Below are positions 25,001 through 37,000 of a stretch of DNA of 64,000 nt, in pieces. Every line of letters starts with the position of its first letter. The first letter of the stretch is position 1. The position numbers and the translations under genes are program-made. The notes under the pieces were generated by a model, which saw only the letters and a list, made by a program, of their open reading frames with translations, was not told the DNA's origin and ran no database searches. This DNA comes from Branchiostoma floridae (taxonomy: Eukaryota > Chordata > Leptocardii > Amphioxiformes > Branchiostomatidae), in assembly GCF_000003815.2 (NCBI RefSeq), contig NC_049996.1:1857349-1921348 (forward strand). The letters are read 5' to 3'.

Positions 25001-28000
25001 CGCTTATGGTTGAAGGTATTTTTATAAAACTTTCACAGATATGCAGATAAGAACCCTCTTCAACTACTGATACAAAAATCTAGGCGTTTTTTGTCCGTTA
25101 AATGCCCAACTTTGAGCCTCAAACATTGCGCAATTTTCGGTTTTAGCGCGTGTCAGCGCGTTGGGATAGGAAATCGCGGGCCGTGCGGCACCCCTAGAAA
25201 TAACTATAAACTCAACTCTACTTTGCTCTTATTATTTTCTTGGACCAGTAAGCACCAAAACATGAGCAAGCCTGCCAATATAATTTGTTTCTAAACATTT
25301 ACTACAACACCTTATTGAGGACTGCTAGATGGAAATCTCCAGCTTACCACAGTAAGGCTTTGCCTCATCAGTACGATCTTCACAATCTGGTACCCCATCA
25401 CAGGAGTCCTCATATGGCACACAGCCACTCGCACTGCACTCAAACTGGCTGGGGGAACAGGTCACCTCAGGTACTGGGGAAAGAATTGTGATTTGTGAGC
25501 TCTTCAAACCAATAGCAGGGCACTTACCTGCATATACATGTATTGTGTGTACAATGTATGCCGGTAACTGCAGGTAAAATTAAAGCTGTGCAGGTATTCC
25601 TGATGTCTACCTAGTAGTACACCTAACCTGCACCCATGTACTGGGTTTATCATGTATCATAATGTGGACTTTACTAGCTGCATTGACTGTTACCACCTAG
25701 TATGAAGTATACAAGAAATAATGGCAATGGTTTCTGGACAGATTTTTGTATGATCAATACTTCTAAATTCAGAGTGGTGCAGGTAAATGTTGTCTGGTGC
25801 AAGTAATTTCCAATGTTACCTGCACCTGCATTTAAAATAAATACATCTTAAGCATCAGTTGCAGCAATCATTATGAGTTGCAGCAATCATTATGCTAACT
25901 ACAGTAAAACTTATCATATTGCTGATTAACTTTGTTTTAAAGTCAGTCATATTACAAGCACAAACCACATGTACTTTTGGTGTAATCTACCCTCAAAAAA
26001 TATCTTATACATAGAATAGTTGGATCAGCATGACCGCAATTTGTAATTATTTTCAGGACAACAAAACCAATTTTACATAAAATAGTGCTTAATGTCTTCT
26101 TGAATCTCTGATGAGCAAGGAAGCGTACATGTACATATGTGACTAGTTAACTCACCAACACATCGTGTGGCGTCCATGAGTACTTTAGGAGGGCGGCAGG
26201 TACAGTTGACCAGTCCTGTAGGCAAGACACTGCACTCATGGTCACATCCTCCATTCAGGGTACGGCATGGACTCAGCATGCCTGGAAGGGGGCAGAGGAA
26301 AAAGAGGTTTAACTTAGCTTAAAAAGCAAATTCAACTACTACATTATTTTCAGAACAAGTTTCAGTTTGATAGAGATTTCCCTAGACCTACATCTAGATA
26401 TTATAGAACGCTGGAATTGCACATGTACTCAAACATACAAACATGTACATATCTCATGTGTGACAAATCTATTTTCAATTTTGAACACCCAACAGTTTTC
26501 CTTGTACAGCTGATAATGTGGAATAATGCGTGATATTGGAAATGGTTGAATTCAGCAGACATCAGAGGCATGTATATAAAGTGTGCTCACTTGAAAGGTT
26601 TTTGTTATCTTTATACTAATGCCTCTGTGCACATGCCTCTGTGCTCTACCCTTGTGAAAAGCACTTTATATATTAATCGTATTTCCTAAGCTTTATGTCC
26701 TCTTGGATTGGACAAAAACCCAGAGGCCCCATCTTTGAGAAGAGCCACATCTTGAGCACATGAAGGAACGCACCACATTTACCATAAGGAGTATAGATCC
26801 AACCCAGTAAAAGTGGATGAAACCTTACAGTCCGGTTTTACACATATTTTACAAAGCTGGTTACGTTTTACCAGTGATGCAATACAAACAAACACTATAC
26901 TCACAGTTGTTGGTCTCATTTGCAACAGCGATGATTCCCATTGGTTGCTGACTGATGTCGCTGCGTAGAACCTTCACGTTGCTGCCGTCCAGCTTGTTGG
27001 CAGCCATGACAGAACGCCGTACCCAGTCTGTCCAGTAGATGTAGTCACCATACACAGCCAGGCCAAAGGAGTGCACTGGCTCCACTTGTAGGATCACCTG
27101 GAACATTGATTGTGAGATTTATTGTAAGGCCACAGCAAGTAAATCTTATGGATTCCATCAATGCACTCATTACTTTTTGCCTGATTTGGAAAAAAAGAAG
27201 AATTTTTTCCAAAATTTGGCTTTAAGGCAATGAGGGAAATGGAACTAGTAGCTAGGAACCGAGAAGTGTCATTTGCCAACAAATACAACATGATGCTTTG
27301 GGAGGAACTAAAGGTACCAACTAACATGTACATGTCCCACTCTGTCAATACTATAATTGCTGTATCTTTCTTTAAAAGTGCATTTTTCTTTAAAATCTTT
27401 TCTGAATCCGAATCTTTTCCCCGAATCAGTTCTTTGCACCTGAGATTGTTGGTATTTCATCTAAAACAGCTCTTCTTGCCATCATGTCAACAGAACAATA
27501 AATTAACCCAATGCTAATAAAAAATACCATGATCTTGACTGGAACTGCAACTAAGCTGAAACTGTTAAGCAGCTAAAACAGTCACTGTAAAATACCATAT
27601 TCTTCAGAAATTTAATAGTATCCAGCTCAATTGGGTGAGGCTCATTATCTCAATTTTGTAAAATTCAGGCAAGCTTCTGTTGCACATAATATCTAAGACC
27701 CACCACTCTGTTGCTGCCATCATAGTTGCATCTCTCGATCTTGTCCAGAGTGGCGTCAGACCAGTAGAGCTTCTCTGCCGCGTGGTCGATCGCTAGACCA
27801 TTAGGTGTACGGATGTCACTCCCCTGCACGATAGACACCACCTCCTGGCCACCGATGTACGACGTCATGATGCTCGGACTCTTGTCATTCCAGTTAGTCC
27901 ACCAGATACGCCTGAAATTCAAATACAGTTTAGATATTTCCACATATTTGCAATGACAATCAAATAGACACACTTATCTAGTAGTGACAAGTACAATTTG

Positions 28001-31000
28001 GTATTAATTTTCTGGTGTCATAATTCCCTGCCCCAGCAAAAGCAAGTTAATTATCACTGTGACATTAGAAATTTTCAGAGACCATGTACATTTTGTACAA
28101 TGTATTTTCCATTGAAGTCTTTCCCTACCAGTCACATAACAGATTCTATAACATGGCTCAATCCTTGTAATAAATCAACTTCAAGCTACATGTAGAAAAG
28201 CAATATTCGCAATGAAATACAGCATATTTCACTCCCTCTCCCTACCCATAAAAAGCATTTGAGAAATCAACCCTATACCAAAATGTAATATTCCAAAAAG
28301 CCTTCAAAGCCATTCCACTCTGAAAATGAGCTTTCCCAATTTAACCCCGCTATGCAAGAATTGTACAGGCTCTTGCTGCCCTCAAAGGCATTTTAGGAAA
28401 CTTGTTTAAGATTCTTCAAGTCTTGTACACAGTCTAACATATTTTCCATACCCTTGACATTCATCCAGCACGATAGCACGAGGGTGGTCCTCCTGGGACA
28501 GTACGACGATGGTCTCGTTCCGCGCTCCTGGCTTGGTCTGGTTCAGAGAGAAGCGGCGAATGTTGGAGTCCGTGTAACTCGTCCAGAACAGTTCGTCATT
28601 TCTCCTGTGGTAGGCAAGGCCCTCAACTGATCCAACATCTAGAGAAGAAAACAATAGGTTAACATGACTTCCACATATGCAGAGGAAAAATTCCTCCATT
28701 TCCCTACCACATTGAGAAGAGAACAAATTAAAGATCATCTTTGAATCAGACTCACAACAGGAAAAAAACTCAATGCAGAGCTTTGCCCACTGCCTATACA
28801 GTATACCTTGGGAAGGCTCTGCTAAAATAGCTGAGGTTTCCATTTTTGTAGGTAGTTCCTCTAAATAGCTGTCAATCATTCAGTCATTCGCATTTACCTG
28901 GAGAAAACATTTAGTGGGACCGCGTAGCGCAGTGGGACCGTGTTCGCCCCGTGACCGAGAGGTTGCGGGTTCAAATCCGCCTACCGTGTTGCCGATCTTG
29001 TGCCCTTGGGAAAGGCACTTTACACGGCTTTCCTCACTATACTCAGGTGAAAATGAGTACCTAGCTTTGGCAAACGGTGATTCACATCAATCACCCGGAC
29101 GGGAGACCTGGCGCATATGAAAGGGTATGTCACCCCGTAAGGGGCGGTATAACCCTGTCGTGTGTAAACATGTGCGAACATGTGCGATCCCGTCGACCGA
29201 TGATGTATGTTCGTCCGTATCTCTGTGGATCTGCCGCCACCAGCCCAAAGCTGCCTAGGCAGATCCGTGTAAAGAGTTGTATCATTGGCAAATAAATAAA
29301 TAAATAGAAATAAAACATTTAGAAGATTCTCTGGTTACAGGCCGTACCCAAAAAGGTGGAAACCTCAGCCCAGTTTAACAGAGCCTTCCAAGATATATTG
29401 TATACACTGTGGACAAGACACTGTGAAGAAAAATGTTTCAACTAAAGAACTCACTTTCCACAATGATTTTCTGTCCTGTCCCATTTTCGTACACAGACTG
29501 GAGGTTGCCATGGTGAATGTCGCTGTAGAAGATCCTCTTGTTGGTCCCGTTTCCGTAGTCAAACGCCAGGCCAATCACATTCCTCATGTTATCCTTCAGC
29601 TAGAGATGAATAGAAAGGTGATCTCGGGTTAGGGTGACAGAATCTTTAGGTTATACTTCTAGGTTTTAATATATGATATGATAATCTTCATTGCATATTC
29701 ATGCCCGAGGGCTAAATGCACAAAATGACCACATGTGGTCTTGTGGATGCAGTGGAAAAACTTAACTAATACAATGATTTTAAACTAGGCTAAACTATAC
29801 AATGGTTTTAAACTAGGCTAGCTAAATGTAAAGGGAACTAAGACACTATGTGTTACAAATTGCTAATGGCTGCATCTAACATGTTCTTCTCTCTTTTTGA
29901 AACATATGGAGACATATTCACATATTGCGTCAATAGCATGATCGTCCGTGCATGACATCAAGTACTTAAATAAATCTTGTTTTGACATTTTCTTATGATT
30001 ATTGTCTATTCGTATAGCATCGTATAGGGATTGGCGTTCGTATTCATATAATGTACAGTCTAGTAAAAAAGTGTCTCGTCTTCGATATACAAATGGTCAC
30101 AGAATTTACATGTTCTATCATTTAAAGGAGTATGGTTATGCCTGCCGGATTTTAATACCTCACAGGCCCCAATGTTGTGCCTTTGTAACTATTTCCTCAC
30201 TCTACAAGTATTCATTATGACAAGTCTAATTCAGCATCTATCTTCAGTTAGGGACAGCCTCTCAAATGGGTCGTAAACTTGAAGGACCTATGTTTGAGAA
30301 GTGCCACACCTCGAGTATGTAAATGTACTGGCCATACTAAAGAGTAGGGGCCTATCTAATCTTCATTGATGTACATGTATATACTAGAGTGGACTCATTC
30401 TTTGGCTAAGTGACAGCAATCACACCACAGTAATCCCTCTGTAAGACATCAAATAGTTTCAGTTTAGAACTTTTTATTAAGCCTGCCTTTATTGGCACTC
30501 TACTAATCTTCAGTAATATCAGATCTACCTGTTACAAAAAAGGTTTTCTCACCTGAATAGTTTCTATCGGCCTATTCTTGGAGTCTATAACATGAGCACT
30601 CTTCAGGCTGATCCTCTCAGAATACAGCAGGTACGCATCATGTGCTATNNNNNNNNNNNNNNNNNNNNNNNNNNNNNNNNNNNNNNNNNNNNNNNNNNNN
30701 NNNNNNNNNNNNNNNNNNNNNNNNNNNNNNNNNNNNNNNNNNNNNNNNGATTCACTTATGAACCCAAGAATAAATCAACAAATTGAAAGTTTAAATGGTA
30801 ATTTCGTACCAATATTAACTAAGTTATGAGTAACTGGACTGCAAAGTTCACTATTTACAGAAATATAATACGTGCACAATCGACATTGCAGTGATTTGTA
30901 GAGTCACCCTTAGTTCCTGTGGATGCCCCCCCCTCCCCAAACCAGCTGTCAGCCAATCAGAGACTAGGCCTTTCTGTTTTCAAAAGGGGTCTCGCATATA

Positions 31001-34000
31001 TAAGGTAAGCAAATTGATATTTATAAGCAGGGCGGTCAGGAACTAAGGGTGACGGTTAAAAGAGCAGGGTACATCCAGACAGGCGGTTTGGCTGTTGGAT
31101 GTCCCTGCGTAGGAAAATGTTCATCATTAGCCTGTGGAAGGTGACAGACAGTCACTGAAACATCAGCAATGATTGTTGCACAATAAAGTTCTATCTTCTT
31201 CCCTGTATATAAGCCATGTACATGACTTACGTTTACAGCTTGTGCCGTCATCAGCCAGCATGCCATGTCCACAGCGACATTTCCTCTTGTTGTTCCCCAC
31301 ATACAGACACAGCTGTTCACATCCACCATTCTCCACAATCTTACCATCTGCACCAGTGTGGGGGCCACAGATGTTGGTACCTACATGGAAACATACAAAT
31401 TCTTAAGGTATCCCAAACAACTAATGATCAGTGTTAAAGAAAACAACCATAACACAGATCTTAACTTGCAGATATGGATCAGAACTGTAAAGTACTCCTA
31501 AAGCATAAACCAAATACACAGCCACAATAAAACTGTACATAACCTTCTTGGCTAGGATATAACAATCTTTTGATTTGTTAAGATGGTCTTTAACAAGTCA
31601 TTCATTCTACCATTGCACGATTACAAAGTTTTAGATGGTGTAACAGAAATAAACATGAAAAAAAGGAAGATAAAGATTTGCCATCTTTTATTGGCAAGCT
31701 GAAAAACATGATTTTGAGATAACAATACTTTCAAAATTCATATTCTCTTTCCCCCTTCTACATCTACAGTATGTTACATAATCATTGAATACAAAATCAC
31801 AAAAGTCTACCATTTTGTCTCTGTTGAGAGAAGACAGCTATATCCTTGAGCTGAATGCCCAGGTTGTCCCTAAGTGTACGCTGGTTGATTGTGGCATTGT
31901 CCTTGTTTCCCATCATTATCACACCACTCTTATGGGTCCTGCAAAAATATTTGTAAATTGTTATTATTTGGACTGATCACTTTTTTGACATCCACTTTAA
32001 TTTTACTCGCTGACAAAATTGGTAATTGTTTGGTATAAAAAATTCCAACACTGATTGCACTGAAAGGATCGTCACTACAACATACACACATGTAGTACCC
32101 AGAAATGTATTAACTCTACAAATCAGTTGCAGAAATAAGGCTTTACAAAAAAGGAAAAGAAAGGGAAAAGAAATAACCTTGTCTAGGCAGATTAGAACAA
32201 GTGTGTATCTAATTTAGTATACTGTCTTTTACTAAACCACTAGATGTAACAAAAGTGAACATGCATAGCACATGAATCACAGTATACACGAGCATATGTC
32301 TTCAGCATACAGTGGAAACTTTAACAACTGTTGACAATGGATAGTGGGACTGGCAAAACAAACTGCTTTCAGGTACCCTTCTCTCACTGGTTCTATCAAG
32401 ATCATTTACCAACTGTGCACAACACTTAACAAGAAAGAAAGATTGAATATTACACCATACCTATCTGTCCAGTAGATGTTGTCTCCATACAGACTGATAG
32501 CAAAGAGGTCCTGATTCTCAGTTGTCAAGATGTATCTATGATTGTTGCCGTCTATGCCTATCCGCTCGATACGGTTACTGTTAGCGTCCACCCAGTAGAC
32601 CATGTTGGTTTGGTAGTCCACTGCCATCCCGTTTGGCCACTGGAGACCGGTGCCGTTGTAGAGGACGATTCGCTGTGAACCGTCCATGGCAGCTCGCTCG
32701 ATCTTCTGCTGGGTACCCCAGTCGGACCAGAAGATGTAGCTGTGAAGACAACAAATTGTTTACTTGAGTTTAAGTCCTTCCCACACAGGATGGTACATAG
32801 GGTGGTGCCCATCTCTGTTTCAATCGACCTTGGGCCACACAATTCTCTTCCATCACTATAGCTGAGAGCTAGTCCACTGGTAGGAGAGTGCGTTCTGCTA
32901 CCATACTCTTTAGTATGACTTGGCTGGGATAGAACTCACAAACTTCAGAATGCAAGAAAGAAATATTCTACGTACTCACTTTGCCATTTCAACCTTCTAT
33001 AATTGTTTGGACGTATTCAAAAACCCAGTCTTAGTCTACACAGATATAGAAGCCAGAATAAAATTAAAATTGTTGGGTAAAATATGGGTAAAATTTTCAA
33101 GGGTCAACTTAATATATTTGTTGCTGCATGATTTTAAATTTTATTTTGAAGCATCTTTCTTGTGTAGTAGACACTGTTTGGTAAGCTAGCAAGTGGTGCT
33201 TTTTTTCTATCATCAAAAAACTTTGAAACTCCTGTCAGTCTTTTCCCCCCAGACTTTTACATGAGTGGTGCCAAGACATGTATTTCCATTTGTAAAATAT
33301 CATAGGCATTTAGCACTTGTTTGGAAGTGTATCTGGAGCTTTTTATCTAATATCAATTAATCAATCCAAAAGCAGACCCAATAGGCCAAATTCCCAACTT
33401 GACCAGGATGGGATCCAAACAATCTTAACCTGTTTTCTCCCTTGTGTATCCAGATTATCTAATCGATCAACCAACTACAAACAACAGCTACACCTACCCT
33501 AGCATAGGGTGCACCACAATGTCCCGTGGTTTGTCCAGATCTGTAGAGACGATGACACGTCGGAAGGAACCATTCCAGCGAGCAACCTCAATCAGGTCAA
33601 ACTGTTGGTCAGTCCAGTAGATGTTTTCTGCAAGGAAAAAATCAAGCAAGATCTTCATGTGGAAAAACACAAATTATGGTTAGTTTGAGATAATTTTCTA
33701 AGAATATATAATACAAATCAACAAAAGGTTGTTATCCACTGTGTCTAGAGTATGGTATTGGAAGGAAGAGCCCTTCCCTCCCCTTCCACTATCTTTTACC
33801 TCCACAACATCAGTTAATACACCTTTTTCTTTAGGATATGATTAGTCAGCAGTTTCAGATAGCATTAGCTATCTTTCACTAGTTACACTGAGCAGATCTG
33901 ACACAAAGCAGGTTTAAATACAAACTATGGGTTGACTAACTATAAAACAAAGGATATAAAATCTGCTCTACAACAGATCTGCTCTGTGTCACTGAAGAAA

Positions 34001-37000
34001 GATAGTGGATGCTTCTAAAATCAAATTCAGTTGCTTCTCAGTGTGTGTAATCGGTATTAGGTGTAGACCAGATTTTGTTCTGCCAAAATAGCAGACAAAA
34101 AACAGCATTAGAATGTTCAAGGAGCTAAGAATTTTTCCGCTTCTTTAAAGAACTGTGTACTTACTGGCGACCCAGTCCACAGCCAGTCCCTCCACACGCC
34201 CCATGTCTGTGGTGATGATGGTGTCCTGCCAGGTCTGGTTACGGTTACTCACATGGATGGACTTCATGGCAGTGTCCACCCAGTAGATGGTGTCATTTTC
34301 TAAAAGGACAAAAATCATAAAATCTTCAATAAGTTCTTTTTCGTAATTTACAGGTTAGGCATCAACATTAAGGATCTACTTCTCTCACAAAATACTTCTA
34401 TACACATTTGATAACCATTTCTCTTCAATGGAAAATAATCGCAATTTCAGCACCAAGGAAAGGCCCTATACCCTGTTCTGCAATAAGTTCTTGAAAATTG
34501 TGCTTGTTAGTGTCTTCATTTGATCATTTGGACCCTTGTAGTGCCTAGTGGCACATAAGGGCTGCATGTTTCCTTGCTTTTTCAGTACCAAGGTATAATT
34601 CTACAGGAAGGGTTGCTAGCCCTTCCTTTTCCACATTCTCGAGGAACCCTCTCGAACACAAGCCCCCCAATTCATGTCCCTTCCCTTATGAAAGGTGCAG
34701 CCCATACTGAGATGCCCTTCCCAGGCTTGAACCATGGTCTCTCAGTTACCAACTAATTGGAACCAGCAGCTCAACTATGAGGCTGCTACCCATGGAGCTA
34801 CAGGGACATCCTGTTAGTGTCTTACTTTTCCTATACAGTTGGATCAGAGCTTACCACTAGAATGAGGTGATGTTGAAATTGGGCTGTGGGATGATGGCTT
34901 CTAGCTTCTCAAAAGTAAGTCAGGGGACTGTTTAATTACAGTTGAGGTAAACACATAAAAAGGAAACAAACATACCTGCAAGAAAGTCGATGGCTACAGC
35001 TAGAGCGCTGCCTCGGATGGGTGACAGGGCATCTGACTGTTCATTGGTCTGCTGAGGATCCAGCTGGATCCCTCGGATTTCTTCATGCACAGAGTACAGG
35101 ATGAATTCACTCAATCCTGAAAGGAAGAAAAAAATAATTCAGTCGTGTCAACAAAAAAAAGTCCATTAAATTTAACTGTTGTACAGCCAAACCTGTCCAA
35201 GAAGACCAGACTGGGGACAAGTGGTCACTATAGACAGGATTCTTAATGCTTGTGTCAATTGGGAAAATATCTAAGGAATCACCAAAAATTACCTATGGGA
35301 CGACCATACTAGCCAGGCTGTCCCTATGTGGAGGTTGTCACTTGTAGAGGTTTGACAGTATTCCAAAAGGGGATTGTTTTTCTACATGTGACGAGAGAGC
35401 TTGCTTGCATGTACCTTACACCAAAGCCCCTATCAAAGTGTTCCTTACCATTTACATCAAACATTCTGTTGCAAAAACAAATAAGCGCAATGCCATGTTG
35501 TAACACGTAGGACCATATAAGACTCTTTTTACCAGATAACTTTTAGCAACAGATGTAAGAAATACACAGGCTTTAGCTGTGAAAATAAGTTTAATGTAAT
35601 ACAAGGAATCACCATAAATTCTGGCAATGGTAATATATGGTCTAAACTAAAAACAGACGTGTGCCACAAGCACAGCTTCAACTAATCTCTACATACCAGT
35701 ACACTTCATATTGTCAGGTTGGAGTTCATAGCCAGCTGTACAGCTACAGGTCCGCTTCACAGCACCAGCTGGCAAGCACAGCTGTTGACAGCCTCCATTG
35801 TTGGTAGAGCATGGGCTACTGCCACTGGGTCCTTTGGAAAAAGTAAAGTATTCAGTAGCATTGGTTATCTGTTCAATAGACCAATACTGACTGTCAATCA
35901 CAATTAGCACTTCAACCAATGAGAGAGTGGCAATTAGCATGTTGTCCAGTGACAGTGGTAACATGTCAGTCAATTTATTCACAAGTTATATGATTCTATT
36001 TTCCACTTTTACATTTTGACAGAAGTGTGCAGTGCTAAGGGATTGGTCTATTACTCAATTCCTCTCATTCCATCCCTCACTCCCTGTACAATTTTACTGC
36101 CCAATGCCATGCATCTTCTTATACTTGTTAGTATCCATCTTAAATTTCTAAGGATTATTGGTCGATTGCACATGATACAAACTTGATGCCATCTTTCTTC
36201 TTACGAAAAGGTATGTTTTCGAGGAAACAATTCTGTGAAGCACGGCAATCTTTAGTTTTCGAAGCTTACCTGTTCTTGTCTGTACATCAGAGTCAAAGAT
36301 CTTGATGTCCATGACCTTGGTAGTACGACCACGGAACACCTTCATGCCGCTACCATCAACCTTGCTGGCGACCATTATCTGATCCGAGGCATGATCTCCC
36401 CAGTACATCAGGTTACCTGTAGTCAACATTAGTAGGTTTGGAGACTGGCAAACACATGGCATGCAATGTCATTCAATACAGATAGGTGTCACTGCTACAT
36501 TTGTAACAGATGATGTCCCATGCCTGCACTGCATAGTAGACCCAGTCAGAATTGGATAGAAGTTCAACACTAGACTGGGTCCAAAACTGATTTAACTGTT
36601 CAAAATATAAACTTAAGTCAAACCTACACCCATCACAAACAGAGAAATAATTTGAATGATTCATTTTTAGCAGTAATACACCAGTACACATTGTATTATC
36701 TCAATCATGGAGGAATTTCTACAGATTGTCTGATGATTGTACGTCTCCAAGCCCAATGCTATGATATTTTGGTAAAAAAATACACTCAGGTCTCTGCCTG
36801 CAATTTAGAAATCCAGACAGAGACGATCAGAAGAACCTAAAACTTTGGAGCTTGGTTAATCATTATCTGCTATTCCTCCATCATCAGAATTGTGTCATAT
36901 GTTTTATCAGAAAGTTTGTATACAATAGATTAGAAAATACTGAGATGTAAAATACCTCCCACAGCTAGTGCATGTGGCCTGCTCATGTTCTGTTGTACAG

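Larger units (their letters stand above)
19113..25195 (-). mobile_element. ~6.08-kb terminal-inverted-repeat DNA transposon with a two-exon gene
   Basis: Lies in the LRP1 intron between LDLa 11 and 12. Seen: the left end reads TAGGGGTATTGGAC and the right end, reverse complemented, AGGGGTGCCGCAC. The direct repeat AGAAATAA sits at 19105-19112 and 25196-25203. The flanks are two halves of one older interspersed repeat (left 18941-19112, right 25196-25290). Its other copies (about 51640 and 54407) read uninterrupted through ...GAAATNACTATAAACTC, which acts as a paralogous empty site. The target length is 7-9 bp depending on how the shared T/A at the ends is assigned. Inside: gene 20038-24592 (minus), a GC-rich putative promoter region to the right and a 3' region with two diverged ~180-bp direct repeats. 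Target size fits hAT, P or KDZ-type families; I cannot assign a superfamily from sequence alone. Confidence 0.8.

Noticed and set aside
19113-25195. Assigning the 6-kb element firmly to hAT or KDZ
   Set aside because: The 7-9 bp target is compatible with both, but no diagnostic BED/hATC or KDZ cysteine motifs were recognised in the protein.
30592-30786. Open frame running through the N gap
   Set aside because: Half of it is undetermined sequence; an artefact.
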